From the NCBI RefSeq assembly GCF_034344865.1, contig NZ_CP133774.1, positions 2,170,001 to 2,234,000 of the forward strand: 64,000 nucleotides of DNA, in the 5' to 3' direction. The stretch is from Pseudomonas sp. 10S4 (GTDB taxonomy: Bacteria; Pseudomonadota; Gammaproteobacteria; Pseudomonadales; Pseudomonadaceae). The notes beneath the pieces are model-generated. The model saw only the letters and a program-made list of their open reading frames with translations, was not told where the DNA came from and did not search any database. This document shows positions 9,003-17,522 of the stretch, one piece after another (the stretch's first letter is position 1; every line of letters begins with the position of its first letter). A program made the position numbers and the translations under genes.

Positions 9003-10295
9003 CTATCCTTGCGCGTGGCACCATTGCGCTGGATCACTCGGGTGACCCTGCTGACGAATTGCAAAATACAGCGCTGGTGTGTCCTGCCCGCCACTGTTAC
9101 CGACAGTGGAGATGGACTCACCGGCTTTAACCACGTCACCCGCAGACTTGAGCAGCGTCTGGTTGTGACCGTAAAGACTCAAAAAACCGTTGCCGTGGTC
9201 CAGAATCACCAGCAGCCCGGCACCGCGCAACCAGTCGGCAAACACCACGCGGCCACCGTGCACGGCATGCACCTGGCTGCCGGCGGAGGCGCTGATCATT
9301 ACGCCGTCCCACTTGGTCCGGGCATCGTCGCCGCGGCTTTCGCCGAAGCGTGCCAACAGTCGACCATCAACTGGCCATGGAAGTTTGCCGCGGGCTGAAG
9401 CAAATGCGCCGCCAAAGGTCTCGCCAGAACTTGAAACCAGCGCGCCGGGTGTCGATTTAGCGGGTTTGCGTGGGGCATCGGTGGTGGCATCTGCCTGAGC
9501 CTGAGCCTCACGTAAACGCTTTTTTCGGCTTCCTGCTGGGCGATCAGCGCTTTTTGTCGCGCTTCTTCTGCCTCACGGGCCTGGCGGGCCAAGGTTTCTT
9601 CGATGGTTTTAAGGACTTTAGACAGGTCTGCCTGATCCTGCTCGCGAGTGGCGAGCTTCTGATCGCGAGCCTTTACGTCGTCATTGAGCTTGGCCAGGAC
9701 TTTTTGGCGTTCCTGGCGGACCTTGTCGAGTTCGTCACGCTGGCTGTCGAGGCTGCTTTTCTGTACCAGCAACTGCGCCTGCTGCATGGAAATGTCTTTT
9801 TCGACGTTGGCCAGTTGGCGCAGGGTTTCGTTGAAATTCTTCAGCTGCTCCAGGCGGGCCTGGCTCAGGTAGTCGTAATAAGTGAGGGTGCGGGCAAATT
9901 TTTCCGGGTTTTGCTGGTTGAGCAGCAGCTTGAGGTACTCCTGACGACCGCTTTGGTAGGCCGCTCGGGCCTGAATGGCGATCAGTCGTTGCTGTTCAAT
10001 GCGCGCGCTCTGGAGTTTTTTTCTCACCATCGAGTCGCTGTAGCTCGGATTCGCTTTTCTTCAGCTCTTTTTGCAGCGCGTCGACCTGCTTCTCGAGCTT
10101 GCCCATCTCGGTCTCGGTGCCTTTGAGGTCCTTTTGCACACCGGATTTTTCTTCCTGCAGCTTGCCCAGCAGTTTTTTCAGCTCGGCAATGTCCTGACGC
10201 GTAGCGTCCAACTGTTGTTGGGTTTGCGCGCGCTCGTCAGCAAAGGCCGGTTGGAGCAGGCAAGTCAGAGCGAGGGCTATCAGGACGCGAAGCAT
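9003..10295 (-). pseudogene. envC: Murein hydrolase activator EnvC, two compensating frameshifts
   Basis: As written, the reading frame breaks twice; restored, it gives about 430 residues. The parts are a signal peptide (MLRVLIALALTCLLQPAFA), a long coiled coil (residues about 25-260) and a C-terminal LytM/M23 domain with GDDARTKWDGVMISA, VHAVHGGRVVFADWLRGAG and ILDHGNGFLSLYGHN. The first break is a run of seven T at 10016-10022 where six would keep frame (…DGEKK-LQSAR…). The second is a run of six T at 9520-9525 where seven would keep frame (…EAEKK-RLREAQ…). EnvC activates amidases at the septum. Because frame is restored at the end, either this is sequencing error in two homopolymers or the coiled coil is genuinely broken. 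Gene context (gpmI, ctpA, yibQ) supports the identity. Confidence 0.85.
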
Positions 10296-10407
10296 AGAGG
10301 CGGGTGATACCAGGGAAAGGGACGGCCTAGTATGCCCGGCAAGCGCCGCAAAAAAAATGCCCATTTCGGACTGTGTGATAACTGGCCTGAAAAACACCCA
10401 AAACCAA

Positions 10408-10497
10408 TGTGGGAGCGGGCTTGCTCGCGAAAGCGGTATGTCATTCAACATTGATGTCGACTGACATACCGCTTTCGCGAGCAAGCCCGCTCCCACA
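10408..10497. repeat. REP doublet between envC and gpmI
   Basis: A long near-perfect inverted repeat. Two REP copies face each other and the stem extends past them (GAAAGCGGTATGTCA against TGACATACCGCTTTC), with a loop of about 18 bp. It could act as the gpmI transcript end. Confidence 0.93.
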
Positions 10498-10523
10498 GGG
10501 TATTTCGGTGTTTGATAGACCGA

Positions 10524-12053
10524 TTACACCAGAATCGAAGTACCCGTCATCTCTTTCGGTTTCTCAAGGCCCATCAACATCAGCATGGTCGGCGCCACGT
10601 CCGCCAGCACGCCGCCATGGCGAACCTTGAAGTCACGCTTGCCGACATAGATGAACGGCACCGGCTCGGTGGTGTGAGCGGTGTGGGCCTGGTGGGTTTC
10701 TTCGTCGGACATTTTCTCGCAGTTGCCGTGGTCGGCAGTGATCAGCGCTTCGCCACCCACCTTTTCCAGGGCATCGACGATGCGGCCGACGCACAGGTCC
10801 AGGCATTCAACGGCTTTGACTGCCGCGTCGAACACGCCGCTGTGGCCGACCATGTCGCCGTTGGCGTAGTTGACCACGATCACATCAAAACGCTGGTTTT
10901 CGATGGCATCGACGATGCGATCGGTGACTTCCGGGGCGCTCATCTCTGGCTGCAAGTCATAGGTGGCGACTTTTGGCGACGGGATCAGGATGCGTTCTTC
11001 GCCCGGGAACGGTTCTTCACGACCGCCCGAGAAGAAGAAGGTCACGTGGGCGTACTTCTCGGTTTCGGCGATGCGCAGTTGGGTCTTGCCGTTTTTCGCC
11101 AGGTAGTCGCCCAGCACGTTTTCCAGGCTGCCGGCGGCGAAGGCCGAAGGCGCAGGAATGCTGGCGGCGTATTGGGTCAGCATGACGAAACCGGCCAGTT
11201 TCGGCTGGCGAGCCCGTTCGAATTCCTTGAAACCGTCTTCGACAAACACGCGGGTTAGTTCACGGGCACGGTCGGCGCGGAAGTTCATGAACACCACGGC
11301 GTCACCGTCTTCGACTTTCACCGGCTCGCCGATGGAAGTGGCTTTGACGAATTCGTCGCTCTCGCCACGTTCATAGGCCGCTTGCAGACCTTCCTGGGCG
11401 GTGGCGGCGTTGAATTCGCCATTGCCGTCGACAATCAGGTTGTAGGCCTCGGAGACGCGATCCCAGCGGTTGTCGCGGTCCATGGCGAAATAACGGCCGA
11501 TGATGCTGGCGATCCGGCCTTTACCCAGGGCCTGGAACGCTGCGTCGAGCAGTTCGATGGACGACTGGGCGCTTTTCGGCGGTGTGTCGCGACCGTCGAG
11601 GAAGGCGTGCAGGTAGATTTTTTCGGCGCCGCGCTTGAAGGCCAGTTCGGCCATGGCGACCAAGTGATCCTGGTGGCTATGAACGCCGCCATCGGACAGC
11701 AGGCCCATGAAGTGCACGGCTTTGCCGGCAGCCACGGCTTTATCCACGGCGGCACAAATGGTCGGGTTTTCGAAGAATTCACCGTCGCGGATCGATTTGG
11801 TCACGCGGGTGAAGTCCTGATACACCACACGGCCGGCACCGAGGTTCATGTGGCCGACCTCGGAATTACCCATTTGGCCGTCGGGCAAGCCGACGTCCAT
11901 GCCACTGCCCGAGATCAAACCGTTCGGTACGGTAGCGGTCAGACGGTCCAGGACAGGCTTCTTGGCCGAGTACACGGCGTTGGCTTCGTGGCTCTCACTG
12001 TGACCGAAGCCATCGAGAATGATCAGGACCAAAGGTTTAGGCGTGGTAGTCAT
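10524..12053 (-). CDS. gpmI: Cofactor-independent phosphoglycerate mutase GpmI
   Basis: A 509-residue enzyme that interconverts 3- and 2-phosphoglycerate in glycolysis and gluconeogenesis. It is the Mn2+-dependent, alkaline-phosphatase-like type. The first metal motif is [14 protein letters not shown] near residues 8-21, the phospho-Ser site is in [15 protein letters not shown] near 60-74, and the C-terminal metal motif is [12 protein letters not shown] near 440. I chose ATG at 12051-12053 (MTTTPKPL); a GTG three codons upstream is possible. It is divergent from yibN, as in E. coli. Confidence 0.96.
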   Translation of the reverse strand: MTTTPKPLVLIILDGFGHSESHEANAVYSAKKPVLDRLTATVPNGLISGSGMDVGLPDGQMGNSEVGHMNLGAGRVVYQDFTRVTKSIRDGEFFENPTICAAVDKAVAAGKAVHFMGLLSDGGVHSHQDHLVAMAELAFKRGAEKIYLHAFLDGRDTPPKSAQSSIELLDAAFQALGKGRIASIIGRYFAMDRDNRWDRVSEAYNLIVDGNGEFNAATAQEGLQAAYERGESDEFVKATSIGEPVKVEDGDAVVFMNFRADRARELTRVFVEDGFKEFERARQPKLAGFVMLTQYAASIPAPSAFAAGSLENVLGDYLAKNGKTQLRIAETEKYAHVTFFFSGGREEPFPGEERILIPSPKVATYDLQPEMSAPEVTDRIVDAIENQRFDVIVVNYANGDMVGHSGVFDAAVKAVECLDLCVGRIVDALEKVGGEALITADHGNCEKMSDEETHQAHTAHTTEPVPFIYVGKRDFKVRHGGVLADVAPTMLMLMGLEKPKEMTGTSILV

Positions 12054-12145
12054 GGATTCCACTCGTGGCTGAGTTAAAAAGAGGGCGATGGAAAAGGGAG
12101 TGGCAGTTTAAAGCGAAGTTCCGACCGCGTCACCGCCGGACGGGG

Positions 12146-12174
12146 TTTGGCCCACCATAGGGGCTGTGTATACT
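12146..12174 (+). promoter_or_regulatory. Candidate sigma-70 promoter for yibN-grxC
   Basis: TATACT at 12169-12174 with TTTGGC at 12146-12151, spacing 17 bp, ends 32 bp before the yibN start in the gpmI-yibN divergent gap. Confidence 0.45.
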
Positions 12175-12206
12175 GGCCCACTTTTAACGCCCTGGAACCA
12201 CCTTAA

Positions 12207-12620
12207 ATGCTTGATCACCTGATTGCATTTGCCACCACCCACTATTTGCTGGCCGGTATTTTCGTTGTTCTGCTGGCTCTGCTGATCGCCCATGAGATGA
12301 AAGGCGGCGGCCGCAGCCTGAGCACCGGCGAGCTGACCGGGCTGGTCAACAAGGACGCAGGCGTGGTGATCGACATTCGTTCGACCAAGGATTTCGCCGC
12401 TGGCCACATCGTTGGCGCGTTGAACATTCCTCACGACAAACTCACCGCTCGCATCGGCGAACTGGAAAAGCACAAGGCCAAGACCATCATCCTGGTTGAT
12501 GCCCAAGGCCAGACTGCCGGCACTCACGCTCGCGAACTCTTGAAAGCCGGCTTCACCGCCGCCAAGCTGTCCGGCGGGATTTCCAGCTGGAAAGGCGACA
12601 ACCTGCCGCTGGTGAAGTGA
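12207..12620 (+). CDS. YibN-like membrane-anchored rhodanese without catalytic Cys
   Basis: A 137-residue protein with one N-terminal membrane segment (ATTHYLLAGIFVVLLALLIA) and a rhodanese-like domain (VVIDIRSTKDFAAGHIVGA, then AAKLSGGISSWKGDNLPLV). At the place of the active-site loop Cys-x-x-Gly it reads ILVDAQGQTAG, so Asp stands where the sulfur-carrying Cys should be. This also fits my memory of E. coli YibN. Sulfurtransferase activity is therefore unlikely, and a structural or membrane-protein biogenesis role is possible. Next downstream, after one base, is grxC, then secB. Confidence 0.87.
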   Translation: MLDHLIAFATTHYLLAGIFVVLLALLIAHEMKGGGRSLSTGELTGLVNKDAGVVIDIRSTKDFAAGHIVGALNIPHDKLTARIGELEKHKAKTIILVDAQGQTAGTHARELLKAGFTAAKLSGGISSWKGDNLPLVK

Positions 12621-12621
12621 T

Positions 12622-12876
12622 ATGAGCAACGTCGTCGTCTACTCCAGCGATTACTGCCCTTACTGCTCGCGAGCCAAGTACCTGCTCGAGAACAAAGGCG
12701 TGGCCTTCGAAGAGATCAAGGTCGATGGCAAGCCGCAGGTGCGCGCCGCCATGGCTCAGAAGGCCGGGCGTACGTCCGTGCCGCAGATCTGGATCGGCGA
12801 GCGCCACATTGGCGGTTGTGATGATTTGTTTGCCCTTGAGCGCGCCGGCAAGCTCGACGCCATGCTCAAGGCCTGA
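12622..12876 (+). CDS. grxC: Glutaredoxin 3
   Basis: An 84-residue class I glutaredoxin, a glutathione-dependent thiol-disulfide reductase. The active site CPYC is at about residues 11-14 (SSDYCPYCSRAKYLL). The cis-Pro loop is GRTSVPQIWIGERHIGG and the GG-x-D motif GGCDDLF follows. The start ATG at 12622 comes one base after the yibN stop, so the two are likely coupled. The order yibN-grxC-secB is shared with E. coli. Confidence 0.95.
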   Translation: MSNVVVYSSDYCPYCSRAKYLLENKGVAFEEIKVDGKPQVRAAMAQKAGRTSVPQIWIGERHIGGCDDLFALERAGKLDAMLKA

Positions 12877-12932
12877 CTTAAGCACCCAAGAACAGCAAAC
12901 CCTAAAAGACCAAAGATCAGAAAGGATCTGAG

Positions 12933-13424
12933 ATGACTGACCAACAGAACACTGCAGCTAGCGAAGAAGAAACCGCACCGCAATTCTCCTTGCAGCGCAT
13001 CTACGTACGTGACTTGTCCTTCGAAGCCCCGAAAAGCCCGGCGATCTTCCGCCAGCAGTGGGAGCCGAGCGTCGGTCTGGATCTGAACACCCGTCAAAAG
13101 GCCTTGGAAGGCGACTTCCACGAAGTCGTGCTGACTTTGTCCGTGACCGTGAAAAACGGTGAAAACGGCGAAGTGGCGTTCATTGCTGAAGTGCAACAGG
13201 CCGGGATCTTCCTGATCAAGAACCTGGACGACGCTTCGATGAGCCACACCCTGGGTGCGTTCTGCCCGAACATCCTGTTCCCGTACGCTCGCGAAACCCT
13301 GGACAGTCTGGTGACCCGCGGTTCGTTCCCGGCCCTGATGCTGGCCCCGGTGAACTTCGACGCACTGTACGCACAAGAACTGCAACGCATGCAGGCGGCT
13401 GGCGAGACTCCGACCGTTCAGTAA
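12933..13424 (+). CDS. secB: Protein-export chaperone SecB
   Basis: A 163-residue cytosolic chaperone. It works as a tetramer, holding precursor proteins unfolded and handing them to SecA. Family sequence is clear: [16 protein letters not shown] at residues 18-33, [39 protein letters not shown] and [33 protein letters not shown] precedes the ATG. It follows grxC by 56 bp, and a REP doublet marks the end of the unit. Confidence 0.97.
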   Translation: MTDQQNTAASEEETAPQFSLQRIYVRDLSFEAPKSPAIFRQQWEPSVGLDLNTRQKALEGDFHEVVLTLSVTVKNGENGEVAFIAEVQQAGIFLIKNLDDASMSHTLGAFCPNILFPYARETLDSLVTRGSFPALMLAPVNFDALYAQELQRMQAAGETPTVQ

Positions 13425-13450
13425 ACGGTCCTGAGTCAACGCAAGTCCAA

Positions 13451-13540
13451 TGTGGGAGCGGGCTTGCTTGCGAAAGCGGTGTAACAGTCAACGATGATGT
13501 TGAATGTTATGGCCCCTTCGCGAGCAAGCCCGCTCCCACA
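13451..13540. repeat. REP doublet between secB and trmL
   Basis: Two inverted REP copies (TGTGGGAGCGGGCTTGC and its complement) between the converging ends of secB and trmL; it may block read-through from both sides. Confidence 0.92.
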
Positions 13541-13553
13541 TTTGTTATGTGTG

Positions 13554-14009
13554 TTACTTGAAACCGAGCTGACGCCAGCCTTCATACACCGCGACGGCCA
13601 CGGTGTTCGACAGGTTCAGGCTGCGGCAGCCTTCGCGCATCGGCAGGCGCAGGCGTTGTTCGCCGGGCAGGGCGTCGAGCACTTCGGCTGGCAAGCCACG
13701 GCTTTCCGGGCCGAACAGGAACGCATCGCCCTCGGCGAAGCTGGCGTCGTGAAACGGCCGCGAGCCCTTGGTGGTGAAGGCGAACAGCCGTGGATGACCG
13801 AGGCTTTCCAGGCAACTGGCGAGGTCGGCATGGCGTTGCAGGGTGGCGTACTCGTGGTAATCGAGGCCGGCCCGGCGCAGGCGCTTGTCGTCCATCTCGA
13901 AGCCCAGCGGCTCGATCAAATGCAGGTGGCAGCCACTGTTGGCGCACAGCCTGATAACGTTGCCGGTATTCGGCGGAATTTCTGGTTGGAAAAGGATGAC
14001 GTGAAACAT
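13554..14009 (-). CDS. trmL: tRNA (cytidine/uridine-34-2'-O)-methyltransferase TrmL
   Basis: A 151-residue SPOUT-class methyltransferase that methylates the ribose of the wobble base in certain tRNAs-Leu. The typical opening MFHVILFQPEIPPNTGNVIR is followed by LFGPESRGLP near residues 98-107 and PMREGCRSLNLSNTVAVA near 120-137, the trefoil-knot SAM site. The reading frame stays open upstream, but the ATG at 14007-14009 gives the normal family length. Its start codon overlaps, on the opposite strand, the start of the next gene (CATG). Confidence 0.94.
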   Translation of the reverse strand: MFHVILFQPEIPPNTGNVIRLCANSGCHLHLIEPLGFEMDDKRLRRAGLDYHEYATLQRHADLASCLESLGHPRLFAFTTKGSRPFHDASFAEGDAFLFGPESRGLPAEVLDALPGEQRLRLPMREGCRSLNLSNTVAVAVYEGWRQLGFK

Positions 14010-14448
14010 GCACGGCTCCGAAGGTAAAGATGAGCGGCATTCTACGCCGCCCGTGGACAACCGTTCGAAACTATTCCCGCGGGTCATCGGTTCGCTGGCG
14101 ATTGTCGGGGTGATGGTCGGCCTGATGATTGGTCGCCTGACCACGCCTGACCCCAGCCAATTGCAGCAGGTCGACGTGACGAGCGACGGGCTGGTGGTGT
14201 GGTTCAACAACGAACCCAAGTCCCACGGCGAGATCGTCGACGGCAGTCTTGCGTTGCTGTTCGAGGCTGAAGGCAAGGTGCAGAAAGGTCAGCTCAAGCT
14301 CAACGGCAAAGACGTGAACTGGCGCGTGCGTTCGAGTGATGGGGGGTTGTTGCTGACGGTGGTGGCGGCCCGGCCACTGCTGGGCGAGTGGGCCGGTAGC
14401 GAGGTCGATGACCGCTGGCGGCTGGAGATCCATCTCCGAGAGCAATAA
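14008..14448 (+). CDS. Small single-pass membrane protein, unknown function
   Basis: A 146-residue protein that I do not recognise by name. It has a short charged N-terminus, one membrane segment at about residues 26-46 (VIGSLAIVGVMVGLMIG) and a probable periplasmic beta-rich domain (VDVTSDGLVVWFNNEPK, ALLFEAEGKVQKGQLKLNG, DRWRLEIHLREQ). The ATG at 14008 shares CATG with the divergent trmL start. A GTG at 14053 in frame is the alternative and would start near the membrane helix. The downstream stop merges into a tandem repeat. Confidence 0.72.
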   Translation: MHGSEGKDERHSTPPVDNRSKLFPRVIGSLAIVGVMVGLMIGRLTTPDPSQLQQVDVTSDGLVVWFNNEPKSHGEIVDGSLALLFEAEGKVQKGQLKLNGKDVNWRVRSSDGGLLLTVVAARPLLGEWAGSEVDDRWRLEIHLREQ

Positions 14449-14650
14449 AAGAGGGAATCCCCGGCCTGCCTGTACCAAGGTTCCCAAAACGGCAGGGACT
14501 CGCGCTTTGCGGCGTAAGTCCCGGTGTAAAGAAGGAACCCCTGACCTGCCTGTATCAAGGGCCCCAAAACGGGGTGGGCTCGTCGCTTGTGCGGTGTGAG
14601 CCCGGTGTAAAGAGGGGAATCCCCGGCCTGCCTGTACCAAGGTCCCCGAA
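14448..14650. repeat. 80-bp tandem repeat, about 2.5 copies
   Basis: Units begin at 14448, 14528 and 14609 with AAAGAGGGAATCCC-like starts, followed by GGCCTGCCTGTACCAAGG. Each full unit ends with CCCGGTGTA, so the period is 80-81 bp. The copies differ by scattered substitutions. It begins on the last base of the preceding gene's stop codon. On the minus strand it reads as an open repeat (…WYRQAGDS…LYTG…), which is probably not a real protein. Confidence 0.85.
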
Positions 14651-14742
14651 ACTGGGTAGTGAACTGAATCACTGAATGGACTATTGCAGGGGGCGTGCCA
14701 GGTTTTAACAAGTTGATACAGAAAGTCGTCAAGAGACGCTGA

Positions 14743-14766
14743 AAGCCCCGTAATACGGGGATTTGT
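14743..14766. terminator. Candidate bidirectional terminator
   Basis: A perfect stem CCCCGTA/TACGGGG at 14746-14760 flanked by AAAG on the left and ATTTG on the right, in the 555-bp gap 14449-15003. The rest of that gap holds the 80-bp repeat and a REP doublet. Confidence 0.5.
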
Positions 14767-14876
14767 CGTGTTTTCTGAGTGGTTTTTATTGCAATTGCTG
14801 GTGGGGTTTTGGATCGATTGCCGTGCTCGATTGCGGTTCACGGTGCATTGCGGCGGTGCACTAAGGCCCTAAAAGC

Positions 14877-14969
14877 ATCGCGAGCAAGCTCGCTCCCACA
14901 GGGTTCGTTGGTGTTCACGCAATCGCGAATACCCTGAAAATCCACTGTGGGAGCGAGCTTGCTCGCGAT
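14877..14969. repeat. REP doublet downstream of ntrC
   Basis: Inverted REP copies of the subtype ATCGCGAGCAAGCTCGCTCCCACA, 30 bp past the ntrC stop codon. Confidence 0.92.
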
Positions 14970-15003
14970 TGGGTCTAACAGTCAGCGATGATTTAAAGGC
15001 TGC

Positions 15004-16440
15004 TTAACCCTCATCCCCCTCATCATCATCCCCGCCATCAACCTTCATCCCCAATTCCTTGATCTTGCGCGTCAGGGTATTACGCCCCCAACCCAGCAAA
15101 ACCGCAGCATCACGGCGGCGGCCGGCGGTGTGTTTGAGGGCGGTTTCGATCATGATCCGCTCGAAGGCCGGCACAGCACTGTCGAGCAGGCTGGACTGAC
15201 CGCGAGCCAACGCCTGGTCGGCCCACTGACGCAGCGCCTGCTCCCAGTTGGTCACCGGTGCCGAATCCTGCGGCAGGTTCAGCAGTTCTGGCGGCAGGTC
15301 ACTGATGTGCACTTCGCGACCCGAAGCCATCACCGTAATCCAGCGGCAGGTGTTCTCCAGCTGACGCACGTTGCCGCCCCACGGCAGGTTCTTCAGGTAT
15401 TCCTCGGTCTCGCTTTTCAGCAGCTTCGGCTCCACCGCCAGTTCTTGCGCGGCGCGGCTGAGGAAGTGCTTGGCCAGGGTCGGGATGTCTTCGCGACGGT
15501 CCGACAGCCGTGGGATATGAATGCGGATCACGTTGAGACGGTGGAACAAGTCCTCACGGAATTTCCCGGCGTGCACCAGGGTTTCCAGATTCTGGTGGGT
15601 CGCAGCGATGATCCGCACATCGACCTTCACCGGCGTATGACCGCCGACGCGGTAGAACTCGCCGTCCGCCAACACCCGCAGCAAACGGGTCTGGGTGTCC
15701 GCCGGCATGTCGCCGATTTCATCGAGGAACAACGTGCCGCCGTCAGCCTGTTCGAAACGCCCGCGCCGCAGATTGGCCGCGCCGGTGAACGCGCCTTTCT
15801 CATGGCCGAACAGTTCGGATTCCATCAGATCTTTAGGAATCGCCGCCATGTTCAACGCAATGAACGGCGACGCCGCCCGGGGGCTGTGACGGTGTAGGGC
15901 GTGGGCCACCAGTTCTTTACCGGTACCGGATTCGCCGTTGATCAACACGGTGATGTTGGAGTGGCTCAAGCGCCCGATGGCGCGAAACACTTCCTGCATC
16001 GCCGGCGCTTCACCGATGATTTCCGGGGTGCGGGTCAGGGCGACCGGGACTTCCAGGCCTTGCTGTTCCTGAGCGTGCTGATTGGCGCGCTTGACCAGGG
16101 ACACCGCTTCATCGACATCGAACGGCTTGGGCAGGTATTCGAACGCGCCACCCTGATAGGAGGCGACAGCGCTGTCCAGGTCGGAGTGGGCGGTCATGAT
16201 GATGACCGGCAGCCGTGGGTGTTGTTCGCGAATCCGCGCCAGAAGGTCCAGGCCGCTGGCACCCGGCATGCGGATGTCGGAGATGATCACGTCTGGCTGC
16301 TGGCGCGCCAGGCGGCTCATCACGCCATCGGCGCTGTCGAAGCTTTGCGTGGTCATGCCTTCTTGCTGCAAGGCTTTTTCCAGGACCCAACGGATAGAAC
16401 GGTCGTCATCGACGATCCACACGGTTTCACTACGGCTCAT
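15004..16440 (-). CDS. ntrC: Nitrogen regulation response regulator NtrC
   Basis: A 478-residue sigma-54-dependent activator. The receiver domain is at 1-120 with phospho-acceptor Asp in PDVIISDIRMPG (about residue 54). The AAA+ domain has Walker A GESGTGKE, the sigma-54 contact loop ESELFGHEKGAFTGA and Walker B GGTLFLDEIGDMP. A Fis-type HTH is at the C-terminus (GRRRDAAVLLGWGRNTLTRKIKEL). The tail is acidic (DGGDDDEGDEG). It overlaps ntrB by four bases. It activates glnA and nitrogen-scavenging genes when phosphorylated by NtrB. Confidence 0.97.
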   Translation of the reverse strand: MSRSETVWIVDDDRSIRWVLEKALQQEGMTTQSFDSADGVMSRLARQQPDVIISDIRMPGASGLDLLARIREQHPRLPVIIMTAHSDLDSAVASYQGGAFEYLPKPFDVDEAVSLVKRANQHAQEQQGLEVPVALTRTPEIIGEAPAMQEVFRAIGRLSHSNITVLINGESGTGKELVAHALHRHSPRAASPFIALNMAAIPKDLMESELFGHEKGAFTGAANLRRGRFEQADGGTLFLDEIGDMPADTQTRLLRVLADGEFYRVGGHTPVKVDVRIIAATHQNLETLVHAGKFREDLFHRLNVIRIHIPRLSDRREDIPTLAKHFLSRAAQELAVEPKLLKSETEEYLKNLPWGGNVRQLENTCRWITVMASGREVHISDLPPELLNLPQDSAPVTNWEQALRQWADQALARGQSSLLDSAVPAFERIMIETALKHTAGRRRDAAVLLGWGRNTLTRKIKELGMKVDGGDDDEGDEG

Positions 16441-17522
16441 GTCGATGTGGCTCCTTGTTCCAGTGGCAGAAAGATCGAGAAAGTGGTGTGGCCTGGGTGG
16501 CTGTCACACTCGATCAAGCCCTGGTGCTGGCTGATGATGTTCTGGGTAATGGCCAGGCCCAGCCCGGTACCGTCCGGGCGGCCGCTGACCATGGGAAAGA
16601 AGATGGTTTCCTGCAAATCCGCAGGAATGCCCGGGCCGTTGTCGATGATCTCGATCTTGGTCACCAGGCGATGGCGCACATGGCCGATGGTGAACTGGCG
16701 CATGGTGCGGGTGCGCAGGCTGATGCGGCCCAGGCGCAGCTCGTTCTGGCTGCTGATGGCCTGCATGGCGTTGCGCACGATGTTCAGAACGGCCTGAATC
16801 ATTTGTTCGCGGTCGATCAATACGTCGGGAATGCTCGGGTCGTAGTCACGCACCAAGGTGATGCAGCCCTGGCTTTCGGCTTCCACCAACTGACTGACGC
16901 GTTCCAGCACTTCGTGGACGTTGCACATGGCCAGCGACGGCAGTTTGTTCGAGCCGAGCATCCGGTCCACCAGGTTTCGCAGGCGGTCGGCTTCTTCGAT
17001 GATGACGTTGGTGTAATCGCGCAGGCTTTCTTCCGGCAGCTGGCGGGCGAGCAATTGCGCGGCGCCGCGAATCCCGCCCAGCGGGTTTTTTATTTCGTGA
17101 GCGAGGCCGCGTACCAGCATCTTGCTGGTTTCCTGCTTGGACAGCTGCGCCTCCTCCTTGGTGATCCGCAGCAAGCGGTCACGCGGGTGGACTTCCAGCA
17201 GCAGCATCGTGTCGCCGTTACTCAGGATCGGCGTCACCGCGTAGTCGACGGTCAGGGTTTGGCCGGTGAGCGCGGTGAGCATCGCTTCGCGCTTGGTAAA
17301 CGGGTGCGCCTGCTCGACGGCTTGGCGCAAGGAGTTCAACGCCTCGGTGGATTCGGTGAACAACTCACTGATGAACTGCCCATGGCTACGCTGGCCGCTG
17401 ATGGCCAGCAGCATCTCCGCCGCCGGGTTCATGTACTCAAGGCGCAGTTCAGCGTCGAGCAGGATGGTCGCGGTGGTCAGGTTGTCGAGTAGCAGTCGAT
17501 GCAGTGCGTCGCTAATGGTCAT
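16437..17522 (-). CDS. ntrB: Nitrogen sensor histidine kinase NtrB
   Basis: A 361-residue cytosolic kinase/phosphatase controlled by PII proteins. A PAS domain covers about residues 10-115 (TTATILLDAELRLEYMNPAA), the phospho-His is in RGLAHEIKNPLGGIRG near residue 140, and the HATPase domain has N box NIVRNAMQAI, G1 IIDNGPGIP and G2 GTGLGLAI. The start codon at 17520-17522 directly abuts the left arm of a large inverted-repeat element, so its ribosome binding site lies within that element and no strong Shine-Dalgarno is visible. Confidence 0.96.
   Translation of the reverse strand: MTISDALHRLLLDNLTTATILLDAELRLEYMNPAAEMLLAISGQRSHGQFISELFTESTEALNSLRQAVEQAHPFTKREAMLTALTGQTLTVDYAVTPILSNGDTMLLLEVHPRDRLLRITKEEAQLSKQETSKMLVRGLAHEIKNPLGGIRGAAQLLARQLPEESLRDYTNVIIEEADRLRNLVDRMLGSNKLPSLAMCNVHEVLERVSQLVEAESQGCITLVRDYDPSIPDVLIDREQMIQAVLNIVRNAMQAISSQNELRLGRISLRTRTMRQFTIGHVRHRLVTKIEIIDNGPGIPADLQETIFFPMVSGRPDGTGLGLAITQNIISQHQGLIECDSHPGHTTFSIFLPLEQGATST

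Noticed and set aside
10408..10497. Possible CRISPR or phage attachment site at the regularly recurring palindromes
   Set aside because: The repeats are dispersed REP doublets in inverted orientation, with no array of equal spacers and no cas genes.
14071..14841. Minus-strand repeat protein (WYRQAGDS repeats) over the 80-bp tandem repeat
   Set aside because: It has no good start or RBS, the repeat period is not a multiple of three, and much of the frame lies opposite a plausible gene. It is better described as a DNA repeat.
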